Of a stretch of DNA of 64,000 bases, positions 1 through 8,488 are shown piece after piece. Within the stretch, counting starts at the first letter, position 1, and each line of letters opens with the position of its first letter. A model generated the notes under the pieces. That model made no database searches. It was not told where the DNA came from and was given only the letters and a program-made list of their open reading frames with translations. Both the position numbers and the translations under genes were made by a program. This DNA comes from Nitrobacter hamburgensis X14 (GTDB taxonomy: Bacteria > Pseudomonadota > Alphaproteobacteria > Rhizobiales > Xanthobacteraceae): the NCBI RefSeq assembly GCF_000013885.1, contig NC_007960.1, positions 1 through 64,000 on the forward strand, given 5' to 3'.

Positions 1-628
1 GCAGTTCATCGACGAGATCGATCGGCAAGCCCACTGGGAAAACGTGTACCGCACCAAGCGAGAGTATGAAGTCAGCTGGTTTCAGGAGAACCCGGCGCCA
101 TCCCTGGAGCTTATTGCACGTGCCGGCTTGTCCAACGAAGCGGAGATCATCGACATCGGTGGCGGCGCCTCACGCCTGGTTGATGGTCTCATCGACCGCC
201 GGTTTCGCCGCATCACTGTGCTCGATCTCTCGGCGGCCGCCCTTGCCGACGCGAAAACACGTCTTGGCCGCGCCGGCGCCGGGGTAGAATGGGTTGTCGC
301 GGATGTTACGCGATGGCACCCGACGCGTACCTACGATCTCTGGCACGACCGGGCTGCGTTCCATTTCCTGACGGACCCGACTGATCGTGAGGCTTACATT
401 GCGTGCCTCAAAAAGGCCGTCGGCCCAAGCGGGCATGTCGTCATCGGCACGTTTGCGCCGGACGGTCCGGAGCGGTGCAGCGGACTGCCGATCATACGCT
501 ATGACGCCGATGCTCTTGCCGCCGTGGTCGGGGCGGAATTTACATTGGTCGATTGTCGGCGGCACGATCATTTGACCCCGGGCGGCAATACGCAGCATTT
601 TCAATTCAGCGTCTTCCAAAGAAATTGA
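1..628 (+). pseudogene. SAM-dependent methyltransferase, duplicate copy without an ATG start
   Basis: This is a nearly identical copy of the methyltransferase at 31364-31984; I see only two or three base differences over about 670 bp. The position of the start ATG in the other copy reads ATC here (8-10). The frame is open to the left edge of the window, so an upstream start cannot be excluded; inside the window the first alternative is GTG at 44, which would remove 12 residues. The Gly-rich SAM-binding motif (IIDIGGGASRLVDGL) is intact and the frame runs to the stop at 626-628. A Pro replaces Arg near residue 160. Family membership is clear, but the substrate is unknown. It may be translated weakly or not at all. 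Confidence 0.6.
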
Positions 629-692
629 GTCGGTATCGTATACTTGTCCAGCATCGTCACGTTGCGTTCCGCCTTGCGGCAGCGACTTGCGA

Positions 693-790
693 TCAAAGCT
701 TGACCATCCGCAGACGTAGTGCATTGCCGACCACGCTCACCGAGGAAAGCACCATCGCGGCGGCGGCTACGATCGGAGAAAGCATTTTCG
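693..790 (-). pseudogene. 3' stump of a CopA-type copper ATPase
   Basis: Read on the minus strand, this stretch gives LSPIVAAAAMVLSSV followed by [14 protein letters not shown] and a stop at 693-695. It matches the C-terminal end of the intact copA at 32047-34503 with several substitutions. Only about 30 codons remain; upstream of them the homology stops. It lies tail to tail with the methyltransferase copy, exactly as the intact copA does at 32 kb. It is therefore the remnant of a second, diverged copA beside a nearly identical methyltransferase. Confidence 0.8.
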
Positions 791-860
791 TAGATATCGA
801 TCCTAGGCCGCACTCCTGCCGCAACTTGCGATATGCTTAACGGGAGCCGGGAATTCGATC

Positions 861-1070
861 ATGCAATTTGAGTCCGTCCTGACCTGTCCGAAATGCGCTC
901 ATCAGGCCCTGGAAACGATGCCTGCTGATGCGTGCCAGTTTTTCTATGAGGCTGCGGAGAGAGGCTTAAGCCACTTGCCGGGGACTGTTGCGTTTTCTGC
1001 TCTTACGGTTCGGTGCCGTGTCCCCCAATCCAGAATGATGCAAATCTGCTGCCCACCGGGGGCCTCTTAG
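861..1070 (+). pseudogene. GDCCVxC-type small Cys-rich protein, frameshifted
   Basis: The first 34 codons encode a small Cys-rich protein (LTCPKCAH near residues 8-14, then DACQFFYE). A deletion of about 7 bases near 953 then shifts the frame. The expected continuation is present one frame over: CGERLKPL, then GDCCVFCSYGSVPCPP and IQ. Compared with the relative at 13658, the expected end with two Cys and a stop is also degraded. The GDCCVxC family is a short, metal-associated protein often found beside mercury or copper genes; some members are selenoproteins. This copy is very likely dead. Confidence 0.75.
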
Positions 1071-1158
1071 CGCGCAAAGGCGCAAAAAAGCGCCTCGCTG
1101 GCGCATATGTGAAGTGGCTGCGGCTGGTCAAGTTCCGTGGCCTGTGTGATGGTGGGTC

Positions 1159-1515
1159 ATGGATGTACGCCGACTCATCGGTCGTTTGCTTGCGGTCTTT
1201 GTGATCGCCGGGCTCGTTACTGCACCACTGGTGACGCCAGTGGCTGCAAGCGCACTGTCCATCTCCGAAATGACCGGGATGTCGGCTATGTCCGCCGACA
1301 TGCCCTGTTGTCCGGACGACCAGAAGAACAAGAACTGCCATGATTGTCCCCTGGTTGCGATGTGCGTCCTTAAGACGTCGCAGGCGGGTCCCTCTCTGAC
1401 GGCGGCCCTACCGCTGCGGCAGGCGATCCGGACGACACATGCGGTTAGGAACGACGTTCTAGCCGACGGCCTTGACCGCCCGCCTCCCGACCATCCCCCT
1501 CGAAACCTGGCCTGA
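1159..1515 (+). CDS. Small secreted Cys/Met-containing protein at the head of the efflux operon
   Basis: This encodes 118 aa. An N-terminal signal sequence (RR followed by a hydrophobic run to about residue 30) leads to a Met-rich stretch and a cluster of Cys and Asp residues (DMPCCPDDQKNKNCHDCPL, about residues 47-65). That pattern suggests a periplasmic metal-binding peptide. I do not recognise a named family. It is the first gene of the run leading to the FixH-like protein and cusBA, and an inverted repeat (1540-1561) separates it from the next gene. The function as a metal chaperone or sensor is inferred from composition and context only. Confidence 0.6.
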   Translation: MDVRRLIGRLLAVFVIAGLVTAPLVTPVAASALSISEMTGMSAMSADMPCCPDDQKNKNCHDCPLVAMCVLKTSQAGPSLTAALPLRQAIRTTHAVRNDVLADGLDRPPPDHPPRNLA

Positions 1516-1539
1516 CCGGCGCTTAGTCGTCGGTTGCTG

Positions 1540-1561
1540 CCGCACGCCCTCAGGCGTGCGG
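1540..1561. other. Perfect hairpin between the secreted protein and the FixH-like gene
   Basis: The arms CCGCACGCC and GGCGTGCGG form a 9-bp perfect stem with a CTCA loop. No U-run follows, so it is not a classical strong terminator. It sits 24 bases after the stop of the 118-aa gene and 53 bases before the next start. It could act as a weak terminator, an RNA stabiliser or an attenuator that lowers expression of the pump genes. Confidence 0.5.
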
Positions 1562-1614
1562 GCAAATGCATGCCGCTTAACGGCAGATTCAGGACAATCG
1601 AGGATTTTAGAGAA

Positions 1615-2022
1615 ATGAAGACGTTTACTCTGACGCGCGCCGTCCAGGCGGCGCTGATCGCTGCCATGATGGGCGGCGCAAGCATGGCTGCTCTGGCCGA
1701 CATCAAGGATTACAAGTTCGAACTCGTCGACCAGACCGTTCAGGCAGGTCCCGACAAGGTCATCACGGTCCGGCTCTTGAATACGAAGACCGGCAAGCCT
1801 GTGCCCGATGCCGTCATCTTCGCGAGCCGCCTGGATATGACTCCAGATGGCATGCAGGAGATGGTCACCAAGGTCGAGGCGGTACCGGCTGCCGAGCCTG
1901 GCACCTACAGGTTCAAGGCGACATTCGGCATGGCCGGCCGCTGGCAGCTTTCGCTCGGCGCCAAGGTCCAGGGCGAGACCGGCACCGTCGAGAACAAGTT
2001 CGTCATCACGGCGCAGCAATGA
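1615..2022 (+). CDS. FixH/YtkA-like periplasmic protein
   Basis: This encodes 135 aa starting at the ATG at 1615; the open frame extends further upstream, but the signal sequence begins here (MKTFTLTRAVQAAL, cleavage near ALA-D at about 29). The mature part is a beta-rich domain (YKFELVDQTVQAG, then PVPDAVIFASRLDM, PGTYRFKATFGMAGRW) of the FixH/YtkA-like type found upstream of CusB/CusA-like pumps. It probably sits in the periplasm and may help present metal to the adaptor protein. It overlaps the cusB start by 4 bases (ATGA), so the two are translationally coupled. Confidence 0.75.
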   Translation: MKTFTLTRAVQAALIAAMMGGASMAALADIKDYKFELVDQTVQAGPDKVITVRLLNTKTGKPVPDAVIFASRLDMTPDGMQEMVTKVEAVPAAEPGTYRFKATFGMAGRWQLSLGAKVQGETGTVENKFVITAQQ

Positions 2023-3437
2023 ACCGCGCCGTCGTCACCAGCGCCACCGTCGCCGCATTGATCGCGGCGGCGGGAGGCGGGTTCGTCGCGGCGCGTTCGC
2101 CGTGGTCCGTGGCAGGCGTCACCGGCATGGTCGCTCCCGCTGCGGCGGAGGGCGCTCCCACGCCGATCTACTATCAGGATCCCGACGGCAAACCTTCGTA
2201 CTCGCTGACGCCGAGGAAGACTCCTGACGGCCGCGACTATCGCGCCGTCCCGGCGAGCGCCGACGTCAGTTTCGACAACGACGCTCCGGAGCCGACGCCC
2301 ACGGCGTCGGTCGGCGGCTCCAAAGAGCGACGCATCAAATACTACCGCAACCCGATGGGGCTCCCCGACACGTCGCCCAAACCGAAGAAGGATTCGATGG
2401 GGATGGACTACATCCCGGTCTATGAGGGCGAGGATTCCGACGACGGGTCGGTCAAGTTGTCTCCGGGCAAGATCCAGCGCACCGGCGTGAAGTCGGAACC
2501 CGCAGCAAGGCGGGTGATTCGGACGATAGTCTGCGCTCCCGGCACCATCGCGCTCGACGAGCGGCGGATTTCCGTCATCGCGATGAGGTCCGAAAGCTTT
2601 GTCCTGAAGGTCGCCGACGTCACGACGGGATCGCACGTCGTCAAGGGCCAGCCGCTGATGGAGATCTATAGCCCGTCGGTTTCGTCCGCCGCCGCTGAGT
2701 ACCTCACGACGATCACCTCGAAGACGACCAGCGGCAACGTCCAGTACGGTCGGGGATCGCGGCAGCGTCTGATGAACCTCGACGTTCCGGATGCCGCCAT
2801 TTCAGCCATCGAGAAGAGCCGAACCGTACCGACATCGATCGAGTGGAGCGCACCGCGCGACGGCATCGTTCTCGAGCGCAACGCGATCGAGGGCATGCGT
2901 GTCCAGCCGGGCGGCGTCCTGTTCAGGATCGCCGACCACTCCGTCGTGTGGGCGCTGATCGACGTTGCCGAACGCGATCTCGGCGCCATCGCCGTCGGCC
3001 AGCCGGTCACAGTCAAAGCGCGGAGCTTTCCCGGGCGGGAGTTCACCGGAAAGGTCGACGTGATCTATCCAGAGATTAACAAGGAGACGCGGACGGCACG
3101 CGTCCGTGTAGAGCTAAAGAATGCCGACCTGATCCTGCTGCATGACATGTATGTCGATGCCGAGATCAATACCGGCAGCCCCGAGGCGGTACTGGCGATT
3201 CCGGAGAGCGCCGTGCTCGACACCGGCGCCCGGCAATCGGTGCTTATCGACAAGGGACAAGGCCGTTTCGAGCCGCGCGAGGTCAAGCTCGATCAACGGG
3301 GCAACGGTTATGTCGAAGTCCGGTCGGGTGTCGCGGACGGGGAGCCGGTTGTCGTTTCCGCGAACTTCTTGATCGATGCGGAGAGCAATCTCAAGGCGGC
3401 GCTGAAGGGATTCTCTGAAACGGGAGCTCAACCATGA
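2019..3437 (+). CDS. cusB: RND efflux periplasmic adaptor, CusB-like
   Basis: This 472-aa membrane-fusion protein links an inner-membrane RND pump to an outer-membrane channel and passes on Cu(I)/Ag(I) in known relatives. After an N-terminal membrane anchor (about 1-40) there are two copies of the heavy-metal-binding module: YYQDPDGKPSYSLTP at about 47 and YYRNPMGLP with DSMGMDY at about 107-130. The barrel-sandwich and beta-barrel domains follow (GSHVVKGQPLMEIYSP at about 205, and the PRDGIVLERNAIEGMRV region). It overlaps the FixH-like gene by 4 bases and cusA by 4 bases. The metal could be Cu, Ag or another ion; context favours copper. Confidence 0.93.
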   Translation: MNRAVVTSATVAALIAAAGGGFVAARSPWSVAGVTGMVAPAAAEGAPTPIYYQDPDGKPSYSLTPRKTPDGRDYRAVPASADVSFDNDAPEPTPTASVGGSKERRIKYYRNPMGLPDTSPKPKKDSMGMDYIPVYEGEDSDDGSVKLSPGKIQRTGVKSEPAARRVIRTIVCAPGTIALDERRISVIAMRSESFVLKVADVTTGSHVVKGQPLMEIYSPSVSSAAAEYLTTITSKTTSGNVQYGRGSRQRLMNLDVPDAAISAIEKSRTVPTSIEWSAPRDGIVLERNAIEGMRVQPGGVLFRIADHSVVWALIDVAERDLGAIAVGQPVTVKARSFPGREFTGKVDVIYPEINKETRTARVRVELKNADLILLHDMYVDAEINTGSPEAVLAIPESAVLDTGARQSVLIDKGQGRFEPREVKLDQRGNGYVEVRSGVADGEPVVVSANFLIDAESNLKAALKGFSETGAQP

Positions 3438-6400
3438 TCGCCCGCCTAATCGCCTGGTCGGCCCGCAACCTGCTGCTGGTGTTCTTCGGTACCGGTTTCG
3501 CCGCAGCCGCGGGAATCTATGCGCTGGTCCACTTGCCGCTCGACGCCATCCCCGATCTCTCCGATACCCAAGTCATCGTCTACACCGAATATCCGGGCCA
3601 GGCCCCGCAAGTGATCGAGGATCAGGTCACCTATCCGCTGACGACGGCGATGCTGACCGTTCCCCACTCCAAGGTCGTCCGCGGCTTCTCGTTCTTCGGC
3701 GTCTCCTTTGTCTACGTCATCTTCAAGGACGGCACCGACATCTACTGGGCGCGCTCGCGCGTTCTTGAATCCCTCAATAGCGCGGCATCACGGTTGCCGG
3801 CCGGGGTCACCCCTACGATCGGGCCGGACGCTACCGGCGTCGGCTGGGTCTACCAGTATGCGGTGATGTCGAAGGAATTGAACCTTTCCGACACCCGCGC
3901 TATCCAGGACTGGAATCTGAAGTTCGCGCTGGCAAAGGCTGAGGGCGTGGCCGAGGTCGCAAGCGTCGGCGGTTTCGTCAAGCAATACAACGTCATCCTC
4001 GATCCACAGCGCATGCGCGATCTCGGCATTACGATGCAGAAGATGCGCGACGCGATCCGCGCCAGCAACGCCGATGTCGGCGGCCGCACCGTAGAGCTGT
4101 CGGAGTTTGAATACGTTATTCGCGGCAAGGGCTATCTGAAAGACATCAACGATCTGGGCAGCATCGTTCTGAAGACCAACAACGGCACCCCGGTTCTGCT
4201 GAAGGATGTCGCCCGCGTCGAATTGGGTCCGGACGAGCGACGCGGCATCGCCGAATTGAACGGCGAGGGTGAAGTCACAAGCGGCATCGTGCTGCAGCGG
4301 TTCGGGGGCAATGCGCTCGACGTGATCCGGAACGTCAAAAAGCGATTCAAGGAAATCGCCAGCAGCCTGCCGAAATCAGTGGATATCGTGCCGGTTTATG
4401 ACCGCTCGAATTTGATCATCGCAGCCATCGCGACCCTCAAACACACGCTGCTTGAGGAAAGCGCGGTGGTCGCGCTGGTGTGCATCATATTCCTGCTGCA
4501 CGTCCGCAGCGCTCTGGTGGCGATCCTGATGCTGCCGGTCGGCGTGCTGATGGCGTTCGGTGCGATGAAACTGCTGGGGCTCGGCTCCAATATCATGAGC
4601 CTCGGCGGCATCGCGATCGCGATCGGCGCCATGGTCGACGCCGCGATCGTCATGATCGAAAACGCCCACAAGCACCTGGAGCGGGCCGAGCCCGGACGCT
4701 CGCGGGTCAATATCCTGATCGATGCGGCCTCTGAGGTCGGTCCGGCGCTGTTCTTCAGCCTGCTGATCATCACGGTGTCGTTTATGCCGATCTTCACTCT
4801 GGAATCGCAGGAGGGACGAATGTTCAGTCCCCTGGCGTTCACCAAGACGTTCTCCATGGCGGCGGCAGCGCTGTTGTCCGTGACTCTTGTTCCGGCCTTG
4901 ATGATCGTCTGCGTCCGCGGCCGCATCGTCCCGGAGCACAAGAACCCGATCAACCGCTTCCTGATCTGGATCTATCGCCCGGTGATCAGGGGCGTGATGC
5001 GCGCCAAGACGCTGGTGATCCTGCTCGCGCTTGGCGTGCTGGCGGTCTCCGTCTGGCCGGCGCGCCAGCTTGGCACCGAATTTATGCCCAACCTGAACGA
5101 GGGCACGCTGCTTTACATGCCGACGACGCTGCCGGGCATTTCGGTGACCAAAGCAGGCGAACTGCTGCAAACCCAGGACAGGATCATCCGGTCGTTTCCG
5201 GAGGTCGCATCAGTGTTCGGCAAGGCCGGACGTGCGTCGACCGCCACCGATCCGGCGCCGTCAGAAATGTTCGAAACCATCATCAATCTCAAGCCGAAGG
5301 AGCAATGGCGCCCGGGCGTGACGATCGACAGTCTGACCGCCGAGATGGACAAGGCGCTGCAATTCCCCGGCGTCTCCAACGCCTGGACCATGCCGATCAA
5401 GGCGCGCATCGACATGCTGTCGACGGGTATCCGAACCCCGGTCGGGGTAAAGGTGATCGGCATCGATCTAGTCGAGATCGACAAGCTCGCCAAGCAGATC
5501 GAACGGGTCTTGAAGGTCGTGCCCGGAACATCGTCGGCCTACGCCGAGCGCACGATCGGCGGATACTATCTGGACATCACGCCGGATCGTGCGGCATTGG
5601 CGCGCTACGGCATCATGATCCAGGACGTGCAGGACGTCATCGCGACGGCGCTGGGCGGACAAACGGTCACGACAACGGTGGAAGGCCGCCAGCGCTTCAC
5701 CGTCAACATGCGTTACCCGCGCGCGCTGCGCAGCGATCCGCAATCAATTGCCAACGTCCTGGTGCCGATGCCGGGTGGAGGTGCGGTGCCGCTCGGCGAA
5801 GTCGCCAAGATCGCGCCGACGCGCGGGCCGACGTCGATCCGTACCGAAGATGGACAACTGGCCAGTTACATCTATGTCGACATCCGCGATCGCGACCTCG
5901 GTGGTTACGTCGCCGACGCGCAGAAGGCGGTGCAGGCGAGCATCCAGTTTCCGCCGGGTTACTATGTGGTCTGGAGCGGTCAGTACGAATATCTCGAGCG
6001 CGCCACAGCGCGGCTCAAGATTGTGGTTCCGGTAACGCTGCTGATCATCTTCCTGCTGCTCTACCTCAACTTCCGTTCTTTGACGGAAACCATGATCGTG
6101 ATGCTGTCGCTGCCGTTCGCGCTGGTCGGCGGGCTATGGCTGATGTGGGCGCTTGGCTTCAATTTGTCGGTCGCCGTCGCCGTCGGCTTCATCGCGCTGG
6201 CCGGCGTCGCCGCCGAGACCGGCGTGGTGATGTTGATCTACCTCAACCAGGCACTGGCCGAGATCAAAGCGCGAAGGTTGATCGAGGGCCGGGCCCTCAT
6301 GCGCACTGACCTCTACGATGCCGTCATGGAGGGCGCGGTCGAACGCGTGCGGCCGAAGATGATGACGGTCGTCGCCATCATGGCCGGCCTGCTGCCGATC

Positions 6401-6616
6401 ATGTGGAGCACCGGCACGGGCTCGGAAATCATGCAGCGAATCGCTGTGCCGATGATCGGCGGCATGATCTCCTCGACGCTGCTGACGCTGATCGTGATCC
6501 CGGCGATCTTCGCCCTCGTCAAAGGTTTTAGGCTGCCGAACGGCGTTAATCGATCTACAACGCCGACGACTCCGACGATGCGCGCGGCACGACGGATTCC
6601 AGAGCCGGCCGAATGA
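3434..6616 (+). CDS. cusA: Heavy-metal RND pump, CusA/CzcA family
   Basis: This 1060-aa proton-driven inner-membrane pump belongs to the HME-RND family. It opens with a cytoplasmic start and TM1 (MIARLIAWSARNLLLVFF). The porter-domain motif DAIPDLSDTQVIVYTEYPGQ follows near residue 36. TM4 carries the proton-relay Asp (GAMVDAAIVMIENAHK, about 400). By motif I match the three Met that bind Cu(I)/Ag(I) in E. coli CusA to LLYMPTTLPG, EMFETIINLKP and ARIDMLSTGI (about 550-665). All are present, which favours monovalent copper or silver over zinc/cobalt. It is full length and coupled to cusB by an ATGA overlap. The second cusA at 51.2-54.4 kb is closely similar. Confidence 0.95.
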   Translation: MIARLIAWSARNLLLVFFGTGFAAAAGIYALVHLPLDAIPDLSDTQVIVYTEYPGQAPQVIEDQVTYPLTTAMLTVPHSKVVRGFSFFGVSFVYVIFKDGTDIYWARSRVLESLNSAASRLPAGVTPTIGPDATGVGWVYQYAVMSKELNLSDTRAIQDWNLKFALAKAEGVAEVASVGGFVKQYNVILDPQRMRDLGITMQKMRDAIRASNADVGGRTVELSEFEYVIRGKGYLKDINDLGSIVLKTNNGTPVLLKDVARVELGPDERRGIAELNGEGEVTSGIVLQRFGGNALDVIRNVKKRFKEIASSLPKSVDIVPVYDRSNLIIAAIATLKHTLLEESAVVALVCIIFLLHVRSALVAILMLPVGVLMAFGAMKLLGLGSNIMSLGGIAIAIGAMVDAAIVMIENAHKHLERAEPGRSRVNILIDAASEVGPALFFSLLIITVSFMPIFTLESQEGRMFSPLAFTKTFSMAAAALLSVTLVPALMIVCVRGRIVPEHKNPINRFLIWIYRPVIRGVMRAKTLVILLALGVLAVSVWPARQLGTEFMPNLNEGTLLYMPTTLPGISVTKAGELLQTQDRIIRSFPEVASVFGKAGRASTATDPAPSEMFETIINLKPKEQWRPGVTIDSLTAEMDKALQFPGVSNAWTMPIKARIDMLSTGIRTPVGVKVIGIDLVEIDKLAKQIERVLKVVPGTSSAYAERTIGGYYLDITPDRAALARYGIMIQDVQDVIATALGGQTVTTTVEGRQRFTVNMRYPRALRSDPQSIANVLVPMPGGGAVPLGEVAKIAPTRGPTSIRTEDGQLASYIYVDIRDRDLGGYVADAQKAVQASIQFPPGYYVVWSGQYEYLERATARLKIVVPVTLLIIFLLLYLNFRSLTETMIVMLSLPFALVGGLWLMWALGFNLSVAVAVGFIALAGVAAETGVVMLIYLNQALAEIKARRLIEGRALMRTDLYDAVMEGAVERVRPKMMTVVAIMAGLLPIMWSTGTGSEIMQRIAVPMIGGMISSTLLTLIVIPAIFALVKGFRLPNGVNRSTTPTTPTMRAARRIPEPAE

Positions 6617-6624
6617 GGTGAATC

Positions 6625-6762
6625 ATGATGAACGGAATGATGACGTCCGGAATGATGTGGGGCATGGCGTTGGTCTGGCTGCTGGTGGTCGCTGTCCTGG
6701 TCCTCTCGATGGCTGCACTGGTGAAGTATCTGTTTTCTGGACACAAGGGAGACCGGCAATGA
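6625..6762 (+). CDS. 45-aa Met-rich single-span membrane peptide
   Basis: This small gene starts at ATG 6625, with the purine-rich GAGGTGAA just upstream as its ribosome-binding site. The product opens with a Met-rich head (MMNGMMTSGMMWGMAL) and continues into one hydrophobic span (WLLVVAVLVLSMAALVKYL) and a basic tail. It lies 8 bases after cusA and overlaps the cytochrome gene by ATGA. A homologue of 44 aa (46884-47018) also sits behind a cusA-like tail and ahead of a cytochrome remnant, so the unit is conserved. The Met cluster could bind Cu(I) at the membrane face. No function is established that I know of. Confidence 0.8.
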   Translation: MMNGMMTSGMMWGMALVWLLVVAVLVLSMAALVKYLFSGHKGDRQ

Positions 6763-7466
6763 GCAAATTCGGAATCTTGGTGCTGCTCGCTATCGCATTT
6801 CTGTCGCCGGCTCTCGCCGAGCAGGGTAACGCTGCGCGTGGTCGGAAGGATTTCAAAGCTTGCGCGCCATGTCATTCTCTTGAACCCGGCCGCAATATGA
6901 CGGGGCCCAGTTTGGCCGATCTCTGGGGGCGGAAAGCCGGTGGGGTATTGAGCTTCGACCGCTACTCCGACGCGCTGAAGGCGTCCGGGATTGTCTGGAA
7001 TGATGACACGCTCGATCAATGGCTGACCGATCCGCAGAACGTGGTGCCGGGTAATGAGATGCCGTTCGACGGCATCAAGGATGTTGGCGCCCGCGCAGAC
7101 CTGCTGGCGTTCCTCAAGGAGGCTACGAAGCCCGGAGCCGCACCCGCGCGGACCGCACAAAGCCAGATGAAGGGCATGAGCGGCATGATGGACGGCGGCG
7201 GCCATGACCCTAATCTGAAAAGCCTTGAGCCCGCCAGACAGGTCAAAACGATTACCTATTGCCGCGACACCTATCGCGTCACTACCGCCGACGGCAAGAT
7301 GCGCGCGTTCTGGGAACGCAACCTCCGCTTCATGACGGACACAAGCAAGGATGGACCGGAGAAAAATGCGCCCGCGATTATGCCTGCGGGAATGATGGGT
7401 GATCGTGCCGCGATAATCTTTGCCGAACCGGAAGAGATCGGCAGGTTTATCGAGCCGCATTGCTAG
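6759..7466 (+). CDS. Periplasmic c-type cytochrome of the efflux operon
   Basis: This encodes 235 aa with a cleavable signal (MSKFGILVLLAIAFLSPALA). A class I haem c domain follows, with the binding motif CAPCH at about residue 35-39 and a Met ligand in GNEMPF at about 101. After a Met/Gly linker (MKGMSGMMDGG) there is a second region with paired Cys (TYCRDTY, and a terminal PHC) that I cannot assign. The start ATG overlaps the stop of the 45-aa peptide. A redox role next to a copper pump, such as accepting electrons from Cu(I) oxidation, is an inference. It is intact, unlike the remnant at 47015. Confidence 0.85.
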   Translation: MSKFGILVLLAIAFLSPALAEQGNAARGRKDFKACAPCHSLEPGRNMTGPSLADLWGRKAGGVLSFDRYSDALKASGIVWNDDTLDQWLTDPQNVVPGNEMPFDGIKDVGARADLLAFLKEATKPGAAPARTAQSQMKGMSGMMDGGGHDPNLKSLEPARQVKTITYCRDTYRVTTADGKMRAFWERNLRFMTDTSKDGPEKNAPAIMPAGMMGDRAAIIFAEPEEIGRFIEPHC

Positions 7467-7541
7467 GTGGTGAGATCGGTCCGTCCCTGGTCGGATTCCC
7501 CCCTCGATGCCGGATTTATTATCCGCGAGGCATCATCGTTT

Positions 7542-7567
7542 GTAACCGAACCGGATTGACCAGCGAA
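7542..7567 (+). promoter_or_regulatory. SigF-type ECF promoter (GTAACC-N16-CGAA)
   Basis: GTAACC at 7542-7547 and CGAA at 7564-7567 are separated by exactly 16 bases and preceded by T. The same arrangement is found at five other places in the window, including in front of the second ECF sigma gene. It matches the promoter I know for Caulobacter SigF. The -10 element lies 22 bases before the sigma start, so this is probably an autoregulated promoter. Confidence 0.85.
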
Positions 7568-7588
7568 TTGATAGAGAAGACGCCAAGC

Positions 7589-8146
7589 ATGATGAGCCAC
7601 GAGACCGAACTGAAGGCACTTATGCTTGCCAGCCTGGATGGCGACGCGGTCTCGCACCGCGCACTGCTTGATCAATTGAGCCGCTATCTGCGGGCGTTCT
7701 ACAAACGCCATCTGGACCGCATCGGGCGAGGTCCCGAGGAGGCGGAGGATCTGGTGCAGGAAGCCCTGCTGGCAATCCAGCTCAAGCGTCACACGTTTGA
7801 CGTCGAGACGCTGCTGACCCCGTGGGTACATGCGATCGCACGCTACAAGCTGATTGACTATCTCCGGCGCAATCGCGCGTTGCTGGCGTATTTGCCGATC
7901 GGGGATCACCACGAACTCGCGGCGGCCGACGATCAGATCGCCGTCGAGAGCACGCACGACATCGGGCAGTTGCTGAACCGTCTGCCAACGAAGGTCCGTC
8001 ATGCGATTGAGAGCGTGAAGCTCGAGGGTCGAAGCGTCGCAGAAACAGCCGTCCGGTACGATATGACGGAATCGGGCGTTAAGATCAGCATCCATCGCGG
8101 CATCAAGGCTTTGGCGAAACTGATCGGCAGGGAGACCAGGGCATGA
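7589..8146 (+). CDS. ECF RNA polymerase sigma factor, NrsF-controlled type (copy 1)
   Basis: This encodes 185 aa. Region 2 (about 20-90) contains EEAEDLVQEALLAI and TPWVHAIARYKLIDYLRR, and region 4 (about 125-180) contains GRSVAETAVRYDMTESGVKISIHRGIK in two parts. It resembles the sigma at 57604-58158 throughout. Two in-frame ATGs (7589, 7592) are possible. A promoter of the type such factors read lies just upstream, and the anti-sigma gene overlaps by ATGA. In Caulobacter the related SigF is released by chromate or cadmium stress. Here the partner anti-sigma is truncated (next feature), so this factor may be free of membrane control. Confidence 0.88.
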   Translation: MMSHETELKALMLASLDGDAVSHRALLDQLSRYLRAFYKRHLDRIGRGPEEAEDLVQEALLAIQLKRHTFDVETLLTPWVHAIARYKLIDYLRRNRALLAYLPIGDHHELAAADDQIAVESTHDIGQLLNRLPTKVRHAIESVKLEGRSVAETAVRYDMTESGVKISIHRGIKALAKLIGRETRA

Positions 8147-8304
8147 AGACGGAAGAACTGGTCAACGCGCTCAGCAACAACACCGAACCCGTCGACCGCG
8201 GACTCGTCGGGCGGATGGTCGGTATCGCCTTGGGCGCCGGTGTTACCGTGGCCTTTGAGGCGCATCGGCGACTCCTGAATGCGAGGCCATTTTGGAAAAG
8301 CTAA
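8143..8304 (+). pseudogene. Truncated NrsF-type anti-sigma factor
   Basis: The first 53 codons resemble the start of the intact NrsF at 56966-57607: MKTEELVNALS and the PVDR box correspond to MKTNELISMLS and PVDT. One hydrophobic segment follows, then an early stop at 8302-8304. A complete NrsF has about 210 aa and six membrane spans with conserved Cys; those parts are absent and I find no continuation in other frames. It still overlaps the sigma stop by ATGA. It may be inert or retain weak sigma binding through its N-terminus. Confidence 0.72.
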
Positions 8305-8488
8305 TTGATCACCGAAGAAGCTTCAGCGGCATTCCGCACGTGACATATATCAATATGCTGGTTCAGAATTGCGTCATCATGAGGTGAGTATCTCCGGAAC
8401 CCACGCGCTTACTTCCGACCACACTAAGTCGAATAGCGAAATAGCCGGAGCAGGTATCCTCCCCCGCCAAAGCCAACAGGAGAACAAG

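Noticed and set aside
4376..5170. 264-codon frame antisense to cusA copy 1
   Set aside because: Composition dominated by Asp, His, Gln and Arg with no start signal; the opposite strand encodes a complete RND pump.
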